This document shows positions 1-7,421 of a stretch of 64,000 nucleotides of DNA, one piece after another. Within the stretch, counting starts at the first letter, position 1, and each line of letters opens with the position of its first letter. The position numbers and the translations under genes are program-made. Origin of the DNA: Acinetobacter lwoffii. GTDB lineage: Bacteria; Pseudomonadota; Gammaproteobacteria; Pseudomonadales; Moraxellaceae. Location: the NCBI RefSeq assembly GCF_029024105.1, contig NZ_CP118963.1, positions 1,054,001 through 1,118,000 on the forward strand. The letters run 5' to 3'. The notes under the pieces were generated by a model. That model saw nothing but the letters and a program-made list of their open reading frames with translations, was not told the origin of the DNA and made no database searches.

Positions 1-947
1 GTGACTGCAATAATCACAGCTTCTTTTAAGCTGAACATCTGGCTGTCTGACGATTCCATGCTCGGCGCAGGTTTTGCCTTGCGCAATAATAAAAATGCAC
101 AGGCTGCCAGAAGGATTACGGCAACTAAAGAGGGCAAGAGCAGGATTTTAAGCCAGCTCCAGGATACGCCCCCGATCACAATCAATAGCAACACAATAGT
201 CGAGATACAGGACATCAGCGCGGCACCGGCATTCGATCGTGCATCCATTTCACCTTTACGGACCTGTAAGCCCAACTGAGCGATGGTCGCCGTACTGGAA
301 ACAAAACCGGAAGCGATGGAGGACAGCATCAGGGCATTTTTAGTCGAGAAAAAGCGTTTCGCAATATGAGCCAGAGCTTGTACCACTAAAATTAAGGTCA
401 GTAATTTGAGAATAAGATAAGGATTAAGCACTTCGCCCCAAAAAGGCCGGTCAGGGGTAAGCGGCAGACCAATCAAAATCAAGGCCAGTAATAATAGTCC
501 ATCCCTGAATTCGGCTTCTTTAATCCATTTTCCGGCAATATTGTGCATGGTATGTTTGGCCATCAAAATACCGGTTAAGAGCACAGAAAGACCGGCTGCC
601 AGAGGAATATTCCATAAACACATGGCGCCAATAAAATAGGTCATCACAAATGCAAGCTCTGTGGTAATGCCCGGGTCATCTGGCTGATTTTTTATGGATA
701 AAATGACCATGCCACCCACGATCAAAGCACCTATTACAGCAATCACGATTCCAAACAGGAAACACAGTGCGCCCAATAAAGCACAGATCGCAAAGGAACG
801 TAAGCCGGCAAAACTCGGTTGCTGCTCACGTTGTTTATGCCGTTCCCGCTCCAGACCAATCAATAGGCCGCAGCCCAATGCCGAGGTGAGTATCGTGAGC
901 AGTTCATGAAAAGAATGCGCATGCAGGGGAACCGCAGTCAAATCCAT
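1..947 (-). CDS. MgtC/SapB-DUF4010 family membrane protein, C-terminus outside window
   Basis: On the minus strand the frame is open from an ATG at 947 to the window edge (315 codons, no stop), so the C-terminal part is missing. GLLIGLERER at residues 27-36 is the N-terminal signature of MgtC/SapB-type proteins. From there on the protein is a chain of hydrophobic helices. GFVSSTATIAQLG near residue 214 is typical of the DUF4010 half. Such proteins are polytopic inner-membrane proteins with no settled substrate. The gene diverges from the gspE-like gene with 209 bp between them. The family call is firm; the role is unknown. Confidence 0.85.
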   Translation of the reverse strand, partial: MDLTAVPLHAHSFHELLTILTSALGCGLLIGLERERHKQREQQPSFAGLRSFAICALLGALCFLFGIVIAVIGALIVGGMVILSIKNQPDDPGITTELAFVMTYFIGAMCLWNIPLAAGLSVLLTGILMAKHTMHNIAGKWIKEAEFRDGLLLLALILIGLPLTPDRPFWGEVLNPYLILKLLTLILVVQALAHIAKRFFSTKNALMLSSIASGFVSSTATIAQLGLQVRKGEMDARSNAGAALMSCISTIVLLLIVIGGVSWSWLKILLLPSLVAVILLAACAFLLLRKAKPAPSMESSDSQMFSLKEAVIIAV

Positions 948-1156
948 CTGTGACCTCAGCAAGCTAAGAGTTGATTATTTAAAAATATATGTGATGAGAT
1001 CAGGTTTGCATAGATCAAAAATGTTGCAGTAGTGATCAAATCCATTCTTTACTTTCTTTTTGAGATTGAAATAGAAACGTACATTCGATAGGTCGGGAGC
1101 ATGCGAAAAACTGTAAAAACTTGTTATAGTGGAGGCAAGTTTGGGGACTGATAATA

Positions 1157-2914
1157 ATGAAATTTGACTTTGAAATGGATACGGCTTGGTGTCTAGACCA
1201 ACTCTTTAAAGACGGTAAAATCAGTGAACGCGACCGAATGCTGGTACAAACCACTCATCGGCAACGTGAACAATTAAAATGGCACCCTTTACAGTGGATT
1301 GCTAATTTTAATCTGGTCGATCAGTCCCATCCTCAAACAACACTGACTCTGAACCGTTTATGTCAGTGGCTGGCAGAAAAAACCGGATTGATGTTCTATA
1401 TCATTGATCCGCTTAAAGCTGATGTACAGGCATTGACCCATGTCATGTCGCAGGAATATGCACAGCGCAACCATATTTTGGCAGTGGAAATTCAGGCAGA
1501 CAAAGTTCTGATTGCTACAGATCAGCCTTATAAAACTGAATGGATGTCGAATCTCGAGCAGAATATTGCACCAAAAAAAATACAACGGGTATTACTGAAT
1601 CCAGAACAATTACAACGTTATATTACTGAATACTATCAAGTCAGTCGTGCAGTTAGTGGTTCACAAAAATCGTCTGCCTATGACCGGGAAAATAAGGGCG
1701 TCGAAGCCTTGCTGCAACTGGGCGATTCCCAGAATCCGGATGCCAATGACCAGCATATTGTCAAACTGGTGGACTGGGTGCTGCAATTTGCTTTTGAACA
1801 AGGTGCCAGTGATATTCATATGGAACCACGTAAAGACACCGGCAAGATCCGTTTCCGGATTGATGGGGTGCTGCATACGATTTACAACATGCCGGCCAAT
1901 ACATTGACCGCCGTCATTTCCCGAATCAAGATTCTGGGCCGGATGAATGTGGCGGAAAAACGTAAGCCACAGGATGGTCGCCTGAAAACCCGGACACCTA
2001 AAGGACAGGAAACTGAACTGCGTCTGTCGACCTTGCCGACCGCCTTTGGTGAAAAACTGGTGATGCGTATTTTCGATCCGGAAGTGCTGGTGAGAAGCTT
2101 CCAGCAACTTGGTTTTGAAGGCCATTTGCTCAATGACTGGAATAATCTCACCAGTCACAGTCATGGTATTATTCTGGTGACCGGCCCAACCGGTTCCGGT
2201 AAAACTACTACGCTTTATTCAACCTTGAAGCAGCTGGCGACTGAACAGGTCAACGTCTGTACCATTGAAGACCCGATCGAGATGCTGGAACCCAGCTTTA
2301 ACCAAATGCAGGTCAATAATGGTATCGATCTTGGCTTCGCTGACGGCGTGCGCGCACTGATGCGTCAAGATCCGGACATTATCATGGTCGGGGAGATCCG
2401 TGATCAGGACACTGCCAATATGGCGATTCAGGCCGCATTGACCGGTCACCTGGTTCTCTCAACTTTACATACCAACGATGCGCCGTCGAGTCTGACCCGT
2501 CTGCATGATCTGGGCGTACAGCCATTTTTGACAGCAGCAACCATCTTGGGTGTTCTGGCTCAACGTCTGGTACGTAAGCTGTGTCCGCACTGCAAACAGG
2601 AAAGCTTCCTGAATGAACAGGAATGGCAGCATCTAGCTACGGATTATCCTTTGCCGCGACCGGAATTTGTCTTTAAGGCGGTGGGCTGCGAAGAATGCCG
2701 GCATACCGGCTATAAAGGCCGTATCGGGATTTATGAGTTTATGCCATTGAGTCTGACCACCAAACAGCTGATTGGTGCCGATGCCAACCTGAACCAGCTG
2801 CGTCAGCAGGCTAAAAAAGAAGGGGTAGAGCCGCTCAGAATTGCCGGGGCACGCAAGATTCTGGAAGGTGTGACCACGCTTGAAGAAGTCCTGAGAGTTG
2901 TGCCCTTAAATTAA
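1157..2914 (+). CDS. gspE: GspE/PulE-type secretion ATPase
   Basis: Cytoplasmic hexameric ATPase of the type II secretion / type IV pilus superfamily, 585 aa. About 170 N-terminal residues form a GspE_N-like adaptor region. The ATPase core follows, with Walker A GPTGSGKTT at 343-351 and a Walker B-type segment DPDIIMVGEIRD from residue 405. A zinc-binding loop carries C476-P-H-C479 and C511-E-E-C514, as in GspE and PilB. In Acinetobacter the T2SS genes are scattered, and this copy has no gsp or pil neighbours, which fits. GspE is preferred over PilB because of the short adaptor region, but sequence alone does not exclude a pilus role. A GGGGA stretch precedes the ATG. Confidence 0.85.
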   Translation: MKFDFEMDTAWCLDQLFKDGKISERDRMLVQTTHRQREQLKWHPLQWIANFNLVDQSHPQTTLTLNRLCQWLAEKTGLMFYIIDPLKADVQALTHVMSQEYAQRNHILAVEIQADKVLIATDQPYKTEWMSNLEQNIAPKKIQRVLLNPEQLQRYITEYYQVSRAVSGSQKSSAYDRENKGVEALLQLGDSQNPDANDQHIVKLVDWVLQFAFEQGASDIHMEPRKDTGKIRFRIDGVLHTIYNMPANTLTAVISRIKILGRMNVAEKRKPQDGRLKTRTPKGQETELRLSTLPTAFGEKLVMRIFDPEVLVRSFQQLGFEGHLLNDWNNLTSHSHGIILVTGPTGSGKTTTLYSTLKQLATEQVNVCTIEDPIEMLEPSFNQMQVNNGIDLGFADGVRALMRQDPDIIMVGEIRDQDTANMAIQAALTGHLVLSTLHTNDAPSSLTRLHDLGVQPFLTAATILGVLAQRLVRKLCPHCKQESFLNEQEWQHLATDYPLPRPEFVFKAVGCEECRHTGYKGRIGIYEFMPLSLTTKQLIGADANLNQLRQQAKKEGVEPLRIAGARKILEGVTTLEEVLRVVPLN

Positions 2915-3007
2915 TTTTGAAAATGAAGCAATCTTAAGATTCAATTCATCTTCGGCTGTTTTAATAGCATCATCGAAACAAGGCAAGACTTTAAAGAGGT
3001 AATTGCG

Positions 3008-3373
3008 ATGAAAATGATGATAAATACGGTTTTGGCAGCTGCATTGATGGGTTCTATCGCGACGGCTACGATAGCAAGTAGCGACACTGCTGTGAATCAG
3101 GCTGCTTTTGCTAAATCGACCACAGTCAAACAGGCACTGGCCATGAAAGATGACAGTAAGGTTCAGCTTAAAGGTTATGTCGTGAAAGCGGTCGGTGATG
3201 AAAAATACCAGTTCCGAGACAGCACAGGAACTATTACTGTTGAGATTGATGATGAACTTTGGCAAGGCAAACCGATTTCAGCCAAAACACCGGTAATCAT
3301 CACAGGTGAAATCGACATTGATTATAAACCGGCAAAACGTGTTGAAATTGAGGTTGATCAGGTTCGTTTCTAA
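3008..3373 (+). CDS. ygiW: YgiW/YdeI-type BOF (bacterial OB-fold) periplasmic protein
   Basis: 121-aa exported protein. Residues 1-24 form a signal peptide. The mature part (about 45-121) is a single OB-fold of the BOF family, with the usual pattern LKGYVVKAVGDEKYQFRD, then TGTITVEID and the end VEIEVDQVRF. YgiW/VisP proteins are periplasmic and linked to stress tolerance; no enzyme activity is known. In enterobacteria ygiW sits just upstream of qseBC, and the same order occurs here, although a good terminator at 3417-3454 separates it from qseB. An AAAGAGG ribosome site precedes the ATG. Confidence 0.85.
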   Translation: MKMMINTVLAAALMGSIATATIASSDTAVNQAAFAKSTTVKQALAMKDDSKVQLKGYVVKAVGDEKYQFRDSTGTITVEIDDELWQGKPISAKTPVIITGEIDIDYKPAKRVEIEVDQVRF

Positions 3374-3416
3374 TATCGCCTGATTTGCTGAAATCAATTT
3401 GAACACAGCGACAAAA

Positions 3417-3454
3417 AACCACATGCAAGTTACCAAAAAGCATGTGGTTTTTTT
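3417..3454 (+). terminator. Intrinsic terminator after ygiW
   Basis: A 10-bp stem (AACCACATGC, 3417-3426, with its complement at 3440-3449) encloses a 13-nt loop and runs into seven T residues. It should end most ygiW transcripts before qseB. Confidence 0.85.
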
Positions 3455-3508
3455 GAGTCTGGAACTTTTTCAAGGCAAGATAGAACAAGGAAGCAAACGG
3501 AGCAGAAT

Positions 3509-4174
3509 ATGCGTATTCTTTTGGCGGAAGATGATCAGTCTCAGGCAGACAGTATCCAGACTTGGCTGGAAATGGACGGTTATGTGATTGATCGGGTAGA
3601 GCGTGGTGATCATGCGATCCTAGCGATTGAGCAGCATAAATATGACTGTATTCTGCTGGATCGTGGCCTGCCGAATGCCACTGGAGATGACATTCTGAAA
3701 ATTTTGCGCAGCCAACATCAAGATACGCCGGTGATTTTTATTACGGCCAAAGACAGTATTGATGACCGGGTTGAAGGTCTGGATTTAGGCGCGAATGATT
3801 ATCTGGTCAAACCTTTTAGTCTGGAAGAACTTTCGGCCCGAGTTCGTGCCCAACTCAGACAGAAACAGCAAACACCGAATCATATCCTGCAATGGCAGGA
3901 TCTCAGTCTGGACACTCAAGCCAAGACCCTAACTAAAGAAGGTCAAGCTGTGAATCTGACTGCGAAGGAATTTCAAATTCTATACAAGCTGATGCAGCAG
4001 CCTGAACATATTGTCACCCGTGAACAGCTAGAAGAATCGCTGTACGCTTGGGGTGATGAAATTGAAAGTAATGCCATTGAAGTATTTATCTATCAGCTGC
4101 GTAAAAAAATCGGCAGCCAGATGATCAAGACTATTCGCGGTCTGGGCTATCGCATGCATAAGGCTGAGGCTTAA
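3509..4174 (+). CDS. qseB: OmpR/QseB-type response regulator
   Basis: 221-aa response regulator. The receiver domain (1-115) has the acidic pair D8-D9, the phospho-acceptor D51 in LLDRGLP and the conserved lysine in LVKPF. The C-terminal winged helix (about 125-220) ends in TIRGLGYRMHKAEA, as in the OmpR/PhoB group. It binds DNA once phosphorylated by its partner kinase, the qseC-like gene starting 4 bp downstream. The upstream ygiW homolog makes QseB a better label than PmrA, but the two are close relatives and pmrA/basR remains possible. Start chosen at the ATG giving MRILLAEDD, the family's usual beginning. Confidence 0.85.
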   Translation: MRILLAEDDQSQADSIQTWLEMDGYVIDRVERGDHAILAIEQHKYDCILLDRGLPNATGDDILKILRSQHQDTPVIFITAKDSIDDRVEGLDLGANDYLVKPFSLEELSARVRAQLRQKQQTPNHILQWQDLSLDTQAKTLTKEGQAVNLTAKEFQILYKLMQQPEHIVTREQLEESLYAWGDEIESNAIEVFIYQLRKKIGSQMIKTIRGLGYRMHKAEA

Positions 4175-4178
4175 CCCC

Positions 4179-5513
4179 ATGTCGGCTGCTATTTCCCTGC
4201 AAACCCGGCTAATTAAACATGCGCTGTTCAGTTCCATCTTGGCCGGAATATTGGCCTGGCTGCTGTTATTGGGAATTTCCAGTTATCAGGCCAGTCAGCT
4301 GCATGATGAATTAATGCAGCAGATTTCTGAGTTGCTGCTTGGCGATGTCACCCAGGCCAAAGGCACCCAGGTGGATGAGCTCAGTGAACAGTTTGATATC
4401 CAGTATGCCTTGTTGCTGGATCAGCAGGTACTGACAACTTCGATTGATGATGAATTAATTAATACCATTCCAAAAGCACGGAACAACGGCTTCCAGTTTG
4501 CTTATGAGAATGGTCGTTTTATCCGGATACTGACTGCGGAAGATGACGACCTTCAGGTCAAAATCGTACAGCCACTTTCAGTACGTTTCGATGAACTCTG
4601 GCAAACTACTTTGGGCTTTGCCGGGATCTTATTCACTTTATGGCTAGTGCAATGGCTGATTCTAAGGGTCTCGGTCAAACGCCAGTTACGGCCATTAAAC
4701 AAGATTTCGCGTGCCATTGGTTCCAAGACTGCTCAGGATCTGAGTCCTATTAAAACACCTGACCCTGAAATCACTGAACTGCAACCGATCATTCGTCAGC
4801 TGAATGCCATGCTCGGCCGGCTGGAGAAATCACTGGCTGCTGAACAGCGTTTTACTGCAGATGCTTCACATGAGCTGCGTTCGCCACTGTCTGCGATTCA
4901 AATGCGTCTACAGGTTTTAAAACGCAAATATCAAGATGATGCACAGCTCCCTCAGGCATTACAGTTGATCCAAAATGATGTCAACCGCGGCACGCAGGTA
5001 CTGGAAAATTTACTTTTACTGGCACGACTCGATCCGGAGCGAACAGGGCAATTAGCAACGCAAACGATTAATCTTAAGAATCTGGTTCAGGAGGCTTTGC
5101 AGGCCTTGCAGCCTTTTGCAGAAGAAAAAGACATTCATTGGAATCTAAAACTTGAGGATGCTGTGATCGAAGCGAATCCAGAACTGATTTTTAGTTGTAT
5201 TCGCAATCTGGTCGACAATGCGATCCGTTATACGCCGCAACAGGGACAGGTCGAGATCCGAACAGTTATTGAGCAGCATCAGATACAGTTACTGATTGAA
5301 AACTCAGGAGAGGGGATTGCTGATGAGGTACTGGAACGTTTAGGTGAACGTTTTTATCGGGCTTTGGGTACGCGAACTCAGGGTTCAGGTCTAGGTCTGT
5401 CCATTTGCCAGAAAATTATGGCACTGCATGCAGCTAAAATTGACTATGCGCCGTCGGACTTGGGTGGACTTAAAGTGTCATTGAGTTTTGAGCCTGATGG
5501 CAAAATCTCATGA
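4179..5513 (+). CDS. qseC: QseC-type sensor histidine kinase
   Basis: 444-aa inner-membrane kinase and partner of the preceding regulator. One helix lies near residues 14-33, a periplasmic sensor of about 110 residues follows, and a second helix lies near 145-165, then HAMP. The phospho-acceptor is H231 in ADASHELRSPL. The ATPase part shows NLVDNAIRYTPQ (N box), an NSGEG G1 motif in which the usual Asp is Asn, the GERFYRA segment and GSGLGLSI (G2), very like enterobacterial QseC. Asn at G1 occurs in other active kinases, so inactivity is not implied. It starts 4 bp after qseB. The signal it senses cannot be told from sequence. Confidence 0.85.
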   Translation: MSAAISLQTRLIKHALFSSILAGILAWLLLLGISSYQASQLHDELMQQISELLLGDVTQAKGTQVDELSEQFDIQYALLLDQQVLTTSIDDELINTIPKARNNGFQFAYENGRFIRILTAEDDDLQVKIVQPLSVRFDELWQTTLGFAGILFTLWLVQWLILRVSVKRQLRPLNKISRAIGSKTAQDLSPIKTPDPEITELQPIIRQLNAMLGRLEKSLAAEQRFTADASHELRSPLSAIQMRLQVLKRKYQDDAQLPQALQLIQNDVNRGTQVLENLLLLARLDPERTGQLATQTINLKNLVQEALQALQPFAEEKDIHWNLKLEDAVIEANPELIFSCIRNLVDNAIRYTPQQGQVEIRTVIEQHQIQLLIENSGEGIADEVLERLGERFYRALGTRTQGSGLGLSICQKIMALHAAKIDYAPSDLGGLKVSLSFEPDGKIS

Positions 5514-5523
5514 TTAGAAGATT

Positions 5524-5553
5524 AAAAAGCAGTATGCGCTGATTCATACTGCT
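5524..5553 (-). terminator. Intrinsic terminator of hemP
   Basis: The 9-bp stem AGCAGTATG (5528-5536) / CATACTGCT (5545-5553) has its T run on the minus strand (A5524-5528 read in reverse), so it serves the leftward hemP gene and not qseC. Confidence 0.75.
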
Positions 5554-5588
5554 GCTTCCCACGTTTGTTATTATTAGAACTGATTTAA

Positions 5589-5759
5589 TTATTTGGTCAG
5601 AATAAGACGGTTATTGCGGGTCAGACGCAAGCGGTATTCTTCGCCGGCATGCATGATCCGGATTTCACGACCCAGTGCAAACAGATTGTTGGAGTGCAGC
5701 ATTGGCAAGGCATGGTGAGTATCATTGTTACGGGTGAATAGGCTAAATGGGGCGTTCAT
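5589..5759 (-). CDS. hemP: Hemin uptake protein HemP (HmuP)
   Basis: 56-aa protein whose C-terminal half GREIRIMHAGEEYRLRLT plus NNRLILTK is the HemP/HmuP signature. Members are small proteins of iron/heme uptake loci, and in some beta-proteobacteria they help transcription of heme receptor genes. The open frame extends to 5840, but that extension runs through a near-perfect Fur box (5794-5812), so the internal ATG at 5759 (MNAPFSLF) is taken as the start. No heme receptor lies nearby, so this is a stand-alone copy. Regulation by Fur and iron is inferred from the operator. Confidence 0.85.
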   Translation of the reverse strand: MNAPFSLFTRNNDTHHALPMLHSNNLFALGREIRIMHAGEEYRLRLTRNNRLILTK

Positions 5760-5793
5760 TCCGTCGACTCCGTGGTGTGTTTTGGATTGATTT

Positions 5794-5812
5794 AAATGAT
5801 AATCATTATCGA
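5794..5812 (-). promoter_or_regulatory. Fur box upstream of hemP
   Basis: The minus strand reads TCGATAATGATTATCATTT, which closely matches the classic 19-bp Fur operator GATAATGATAATCATTATC and contains the palindromic core AATGATAATCATT. It lies 35 bp before the hemP ATG, where bound Fur would block transcription when iron is plentiful. Confidence 0.85.
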
Positions 5813-5897
5813 ATAGATCTGTCAACGAAATATTGAGCAATTTATAAAAAACTCTAATTTGCTTACAATCTGTAAAACTTTAACGGTTCTGTACATC

Positions 5898-6797
5898 ATG
5901 ACTAAAGCTACGATTCATGTCGCAATTGCGCTTTTATTTTATCAAAATCAGGTTCTCGTCGGCTGGCGTGAGGCCAAGCAGCATCAGGGTAATAAATATG
6001 AATTTCCAGGCGGAAAAGTTGAACAGGGCGAATTACCAGTCGAGGCATGTCGCCGCGAAGTGATGGAAGAGGTCGGCGTTGATATCGAATGCTGGCATGC
6101 CTCTGATTTTATCTCCCATGAATATGAAGATCTCATTGTCAATTTGCATATTTTCCATGCTTCAGTACAGCCTGCTCAACTGGCTGAAATCAAACAGCCC
6201 TGGCGCTGGTACAGTCGGGAAGAACTTGGACAGCTGAATTTTCCGAAAGCCAATCAGTCCATGATCCAAAAGCTGCAATGGCCGCAGCGCATCAAGATAG
6301 CTGAAGATCTGGATATTTTATCAAGTCTGGATACAGATCAAATGTTGTATTGGCGCGTGGAAGCAACGCCTGAATGGATCATGCAATTACAGCAATATCC
6401 GGTAGATCAACTCTCCAAGTTAATCATTAATCAGCAGCTTTGGTCACAACTGAATGAATTGCAGCAGCAGACGATTTGCACGATTCATCTAAAACAGAAT
6501 CAACTGATGAACTTGAAACAAAGTGAATTGAAATCTGGCTATCGTTATCTAGCGGCTTGTCATGACCTGACCGCTTTAATGCATGCAGAACAGATCGGCT
6601 GTGAAGCGGCTTTACTGAGTCCGGTACTAGCGACCGCAACGCATCCGGACACACCTGCGCTAGGCTGGGAGCAATTCAAGCAAATGGCAGAGCAGGTACA
6701 GATTCCGGTTTTTGCTTTGGGCGGAATGAAAGCTGAAGAACTCGATTATGCAAAAAGCCAGCATGCTTATGGCATTGCCGGCATTCGCTATATTTAA
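5898..6797 (+). CDS. mutT: MutT-type Nudix hydrolase fused to a TMP-synthase-like domain
   Basis: 299 aa from the ATG at 5898; 13 further in-frame codons upstream look non-coding. The N-terminal domain carries a full Nudix box from GGKVEQGELPVEACRREVMEEVGV (about residues 42-65, catalytic REVMEE), as in 8-oxo-dGTP diphosphatase MutT, which clears oxidised nucleotides. The C-terminal half (about 175-299), with YLAACHD and PVFALGGMKAEELDYA, resembles thiamine-phosphate synthase/TenI. This fusion is known in many gammaproteobacteria, and the TenI half has no proven role. It is single and divergent from hemP. Confidence 0.85.
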   Translation: MTKATIHVAIALLFYQNQVLVGWREAKQHQGNKYEFPGGKVEQGELPVEACRREVMEEVGVDIECWHASDFISHEYEDLIVNLHIFHASVQPAQLAEIKQPWRWYSREELGQLNFPKANQSMIQKLQWPQRIKIAEDLDILSSLDTDQMLYWRVEATPEWIMQLQQYPVDQLSKLIINQQLWSQLNELQQQTICTIHLKQNQLMNLKQSELKSGYRYLAACHDLTALMHAEQIGCEAALLSPVLATATHPDTPALGWEQFKQMAEQVQIPVFALGGMKAEELDYAKSQHAYGIAGIRYI

Positions 6798-6855
6798 ACA
6801 CTTTATTTAGAAAATAAACTTTCTATTGGTAAGTCAGTTTCTATAGAAAATTATC

Positions 6856-7413
6856 TTAAAGCTTTTTCAGTGCCTGTTGAGCTTGCTGAATCGCTTTGGC
6901 ATTTTTCCGCAACTGAGCAGATTTAAGGCGCACTTGCCAAAGCTGCTTTTTCATGACACTAGATTGTGCATAACTCAGGCCACGTAAGGCAAAAGCATCG
7001 GCGCTTGCTGGCTGATTTTTACGGTTGGCGATCATGCCCAAGTATAAATAGGTTTCTGGTGCCTGAGGGGCCAGTCGCTGTGCCTGAGTTGCAGCAGCTT
7101 CAGCTTGAGCAAATTGCTGCTTGGTATAGGCCTGCTGGGTTTGCTGCATCAGACTCTTGAAGGCCGGCAGATTACGTCCATCATCAAACTTTTGGCTTTT
7201 CGGCTTCTGTTCAGGAATGACAATTTTCTGACGTTTGATGTCAGGACGGTCATAAGGCGTAATCACAACGCCGTCTGGTGTTTTTGCCTTAGGTTTTTCC
7301 GTCGCAGGCTTGGCAGGGCTAACTGGCTTTTCTGGCTCAGAGATACTTTGGCAGCCCACCAGACTGAGGATGAGCAAACCAGGGAGGATTTTTCTTAACA
7401 TAAACATAAACAT
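6856..7413 (-). CDS. TPR lipoprotein downstream of ponB (LpoP-like candidate)
   Basis: About 185 aa. The start is uncertain among three ATGs in a row (7413, 7407, 7401). A short hydrophobic leader ends in the lipobox LVGC, so the mature protein is probably a lipid-anchored outer-membrane protein. A Pro/Lys-rich linker (about 25-70) is followed by helices with TPR character (AEAAATQAQRLAPQAPETYLYLGMI and on). It starts 8 bp after the ponB stop, so the two are surely one operon. In Pseudomonas the TPR lipoprotein LpoP, encoded next to ponB, activates PBP1b, and orthologs are reported in Acinetobacter. The same role is inferred here from position and architecture. Confidence 0.75.
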   Translation of the reverse strand: MFMFMLRKILPGLLILSLVGCQSISEPEKPVSPAKPATEKPKAKTPDGVVITPYDRPDIKRQKIVIPEQKPKSQKFDDGRNLPAFKSLMQQTQQAYTKQQFAQAEAAATQAQRLAPQAPETYLYLGMIANRKNQPASADAFALRGLSYAQSSVMKKQLWQVRLKSAQLRKNAKAIQQAQQALKKL

Positions 7414-7421
7414 AAACTCAA

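Noticed and set aside
1661..2164. 167-aa ORF antisense to gspE
   Set aside because: The gspE reading has Walker and zinc motifs across the same bases; the antisense ORF has none.
5760..5840. 27-codon extension of hemP
   Set aside because: It runs across the Fur box, so it is promoter sequence rather than coding.
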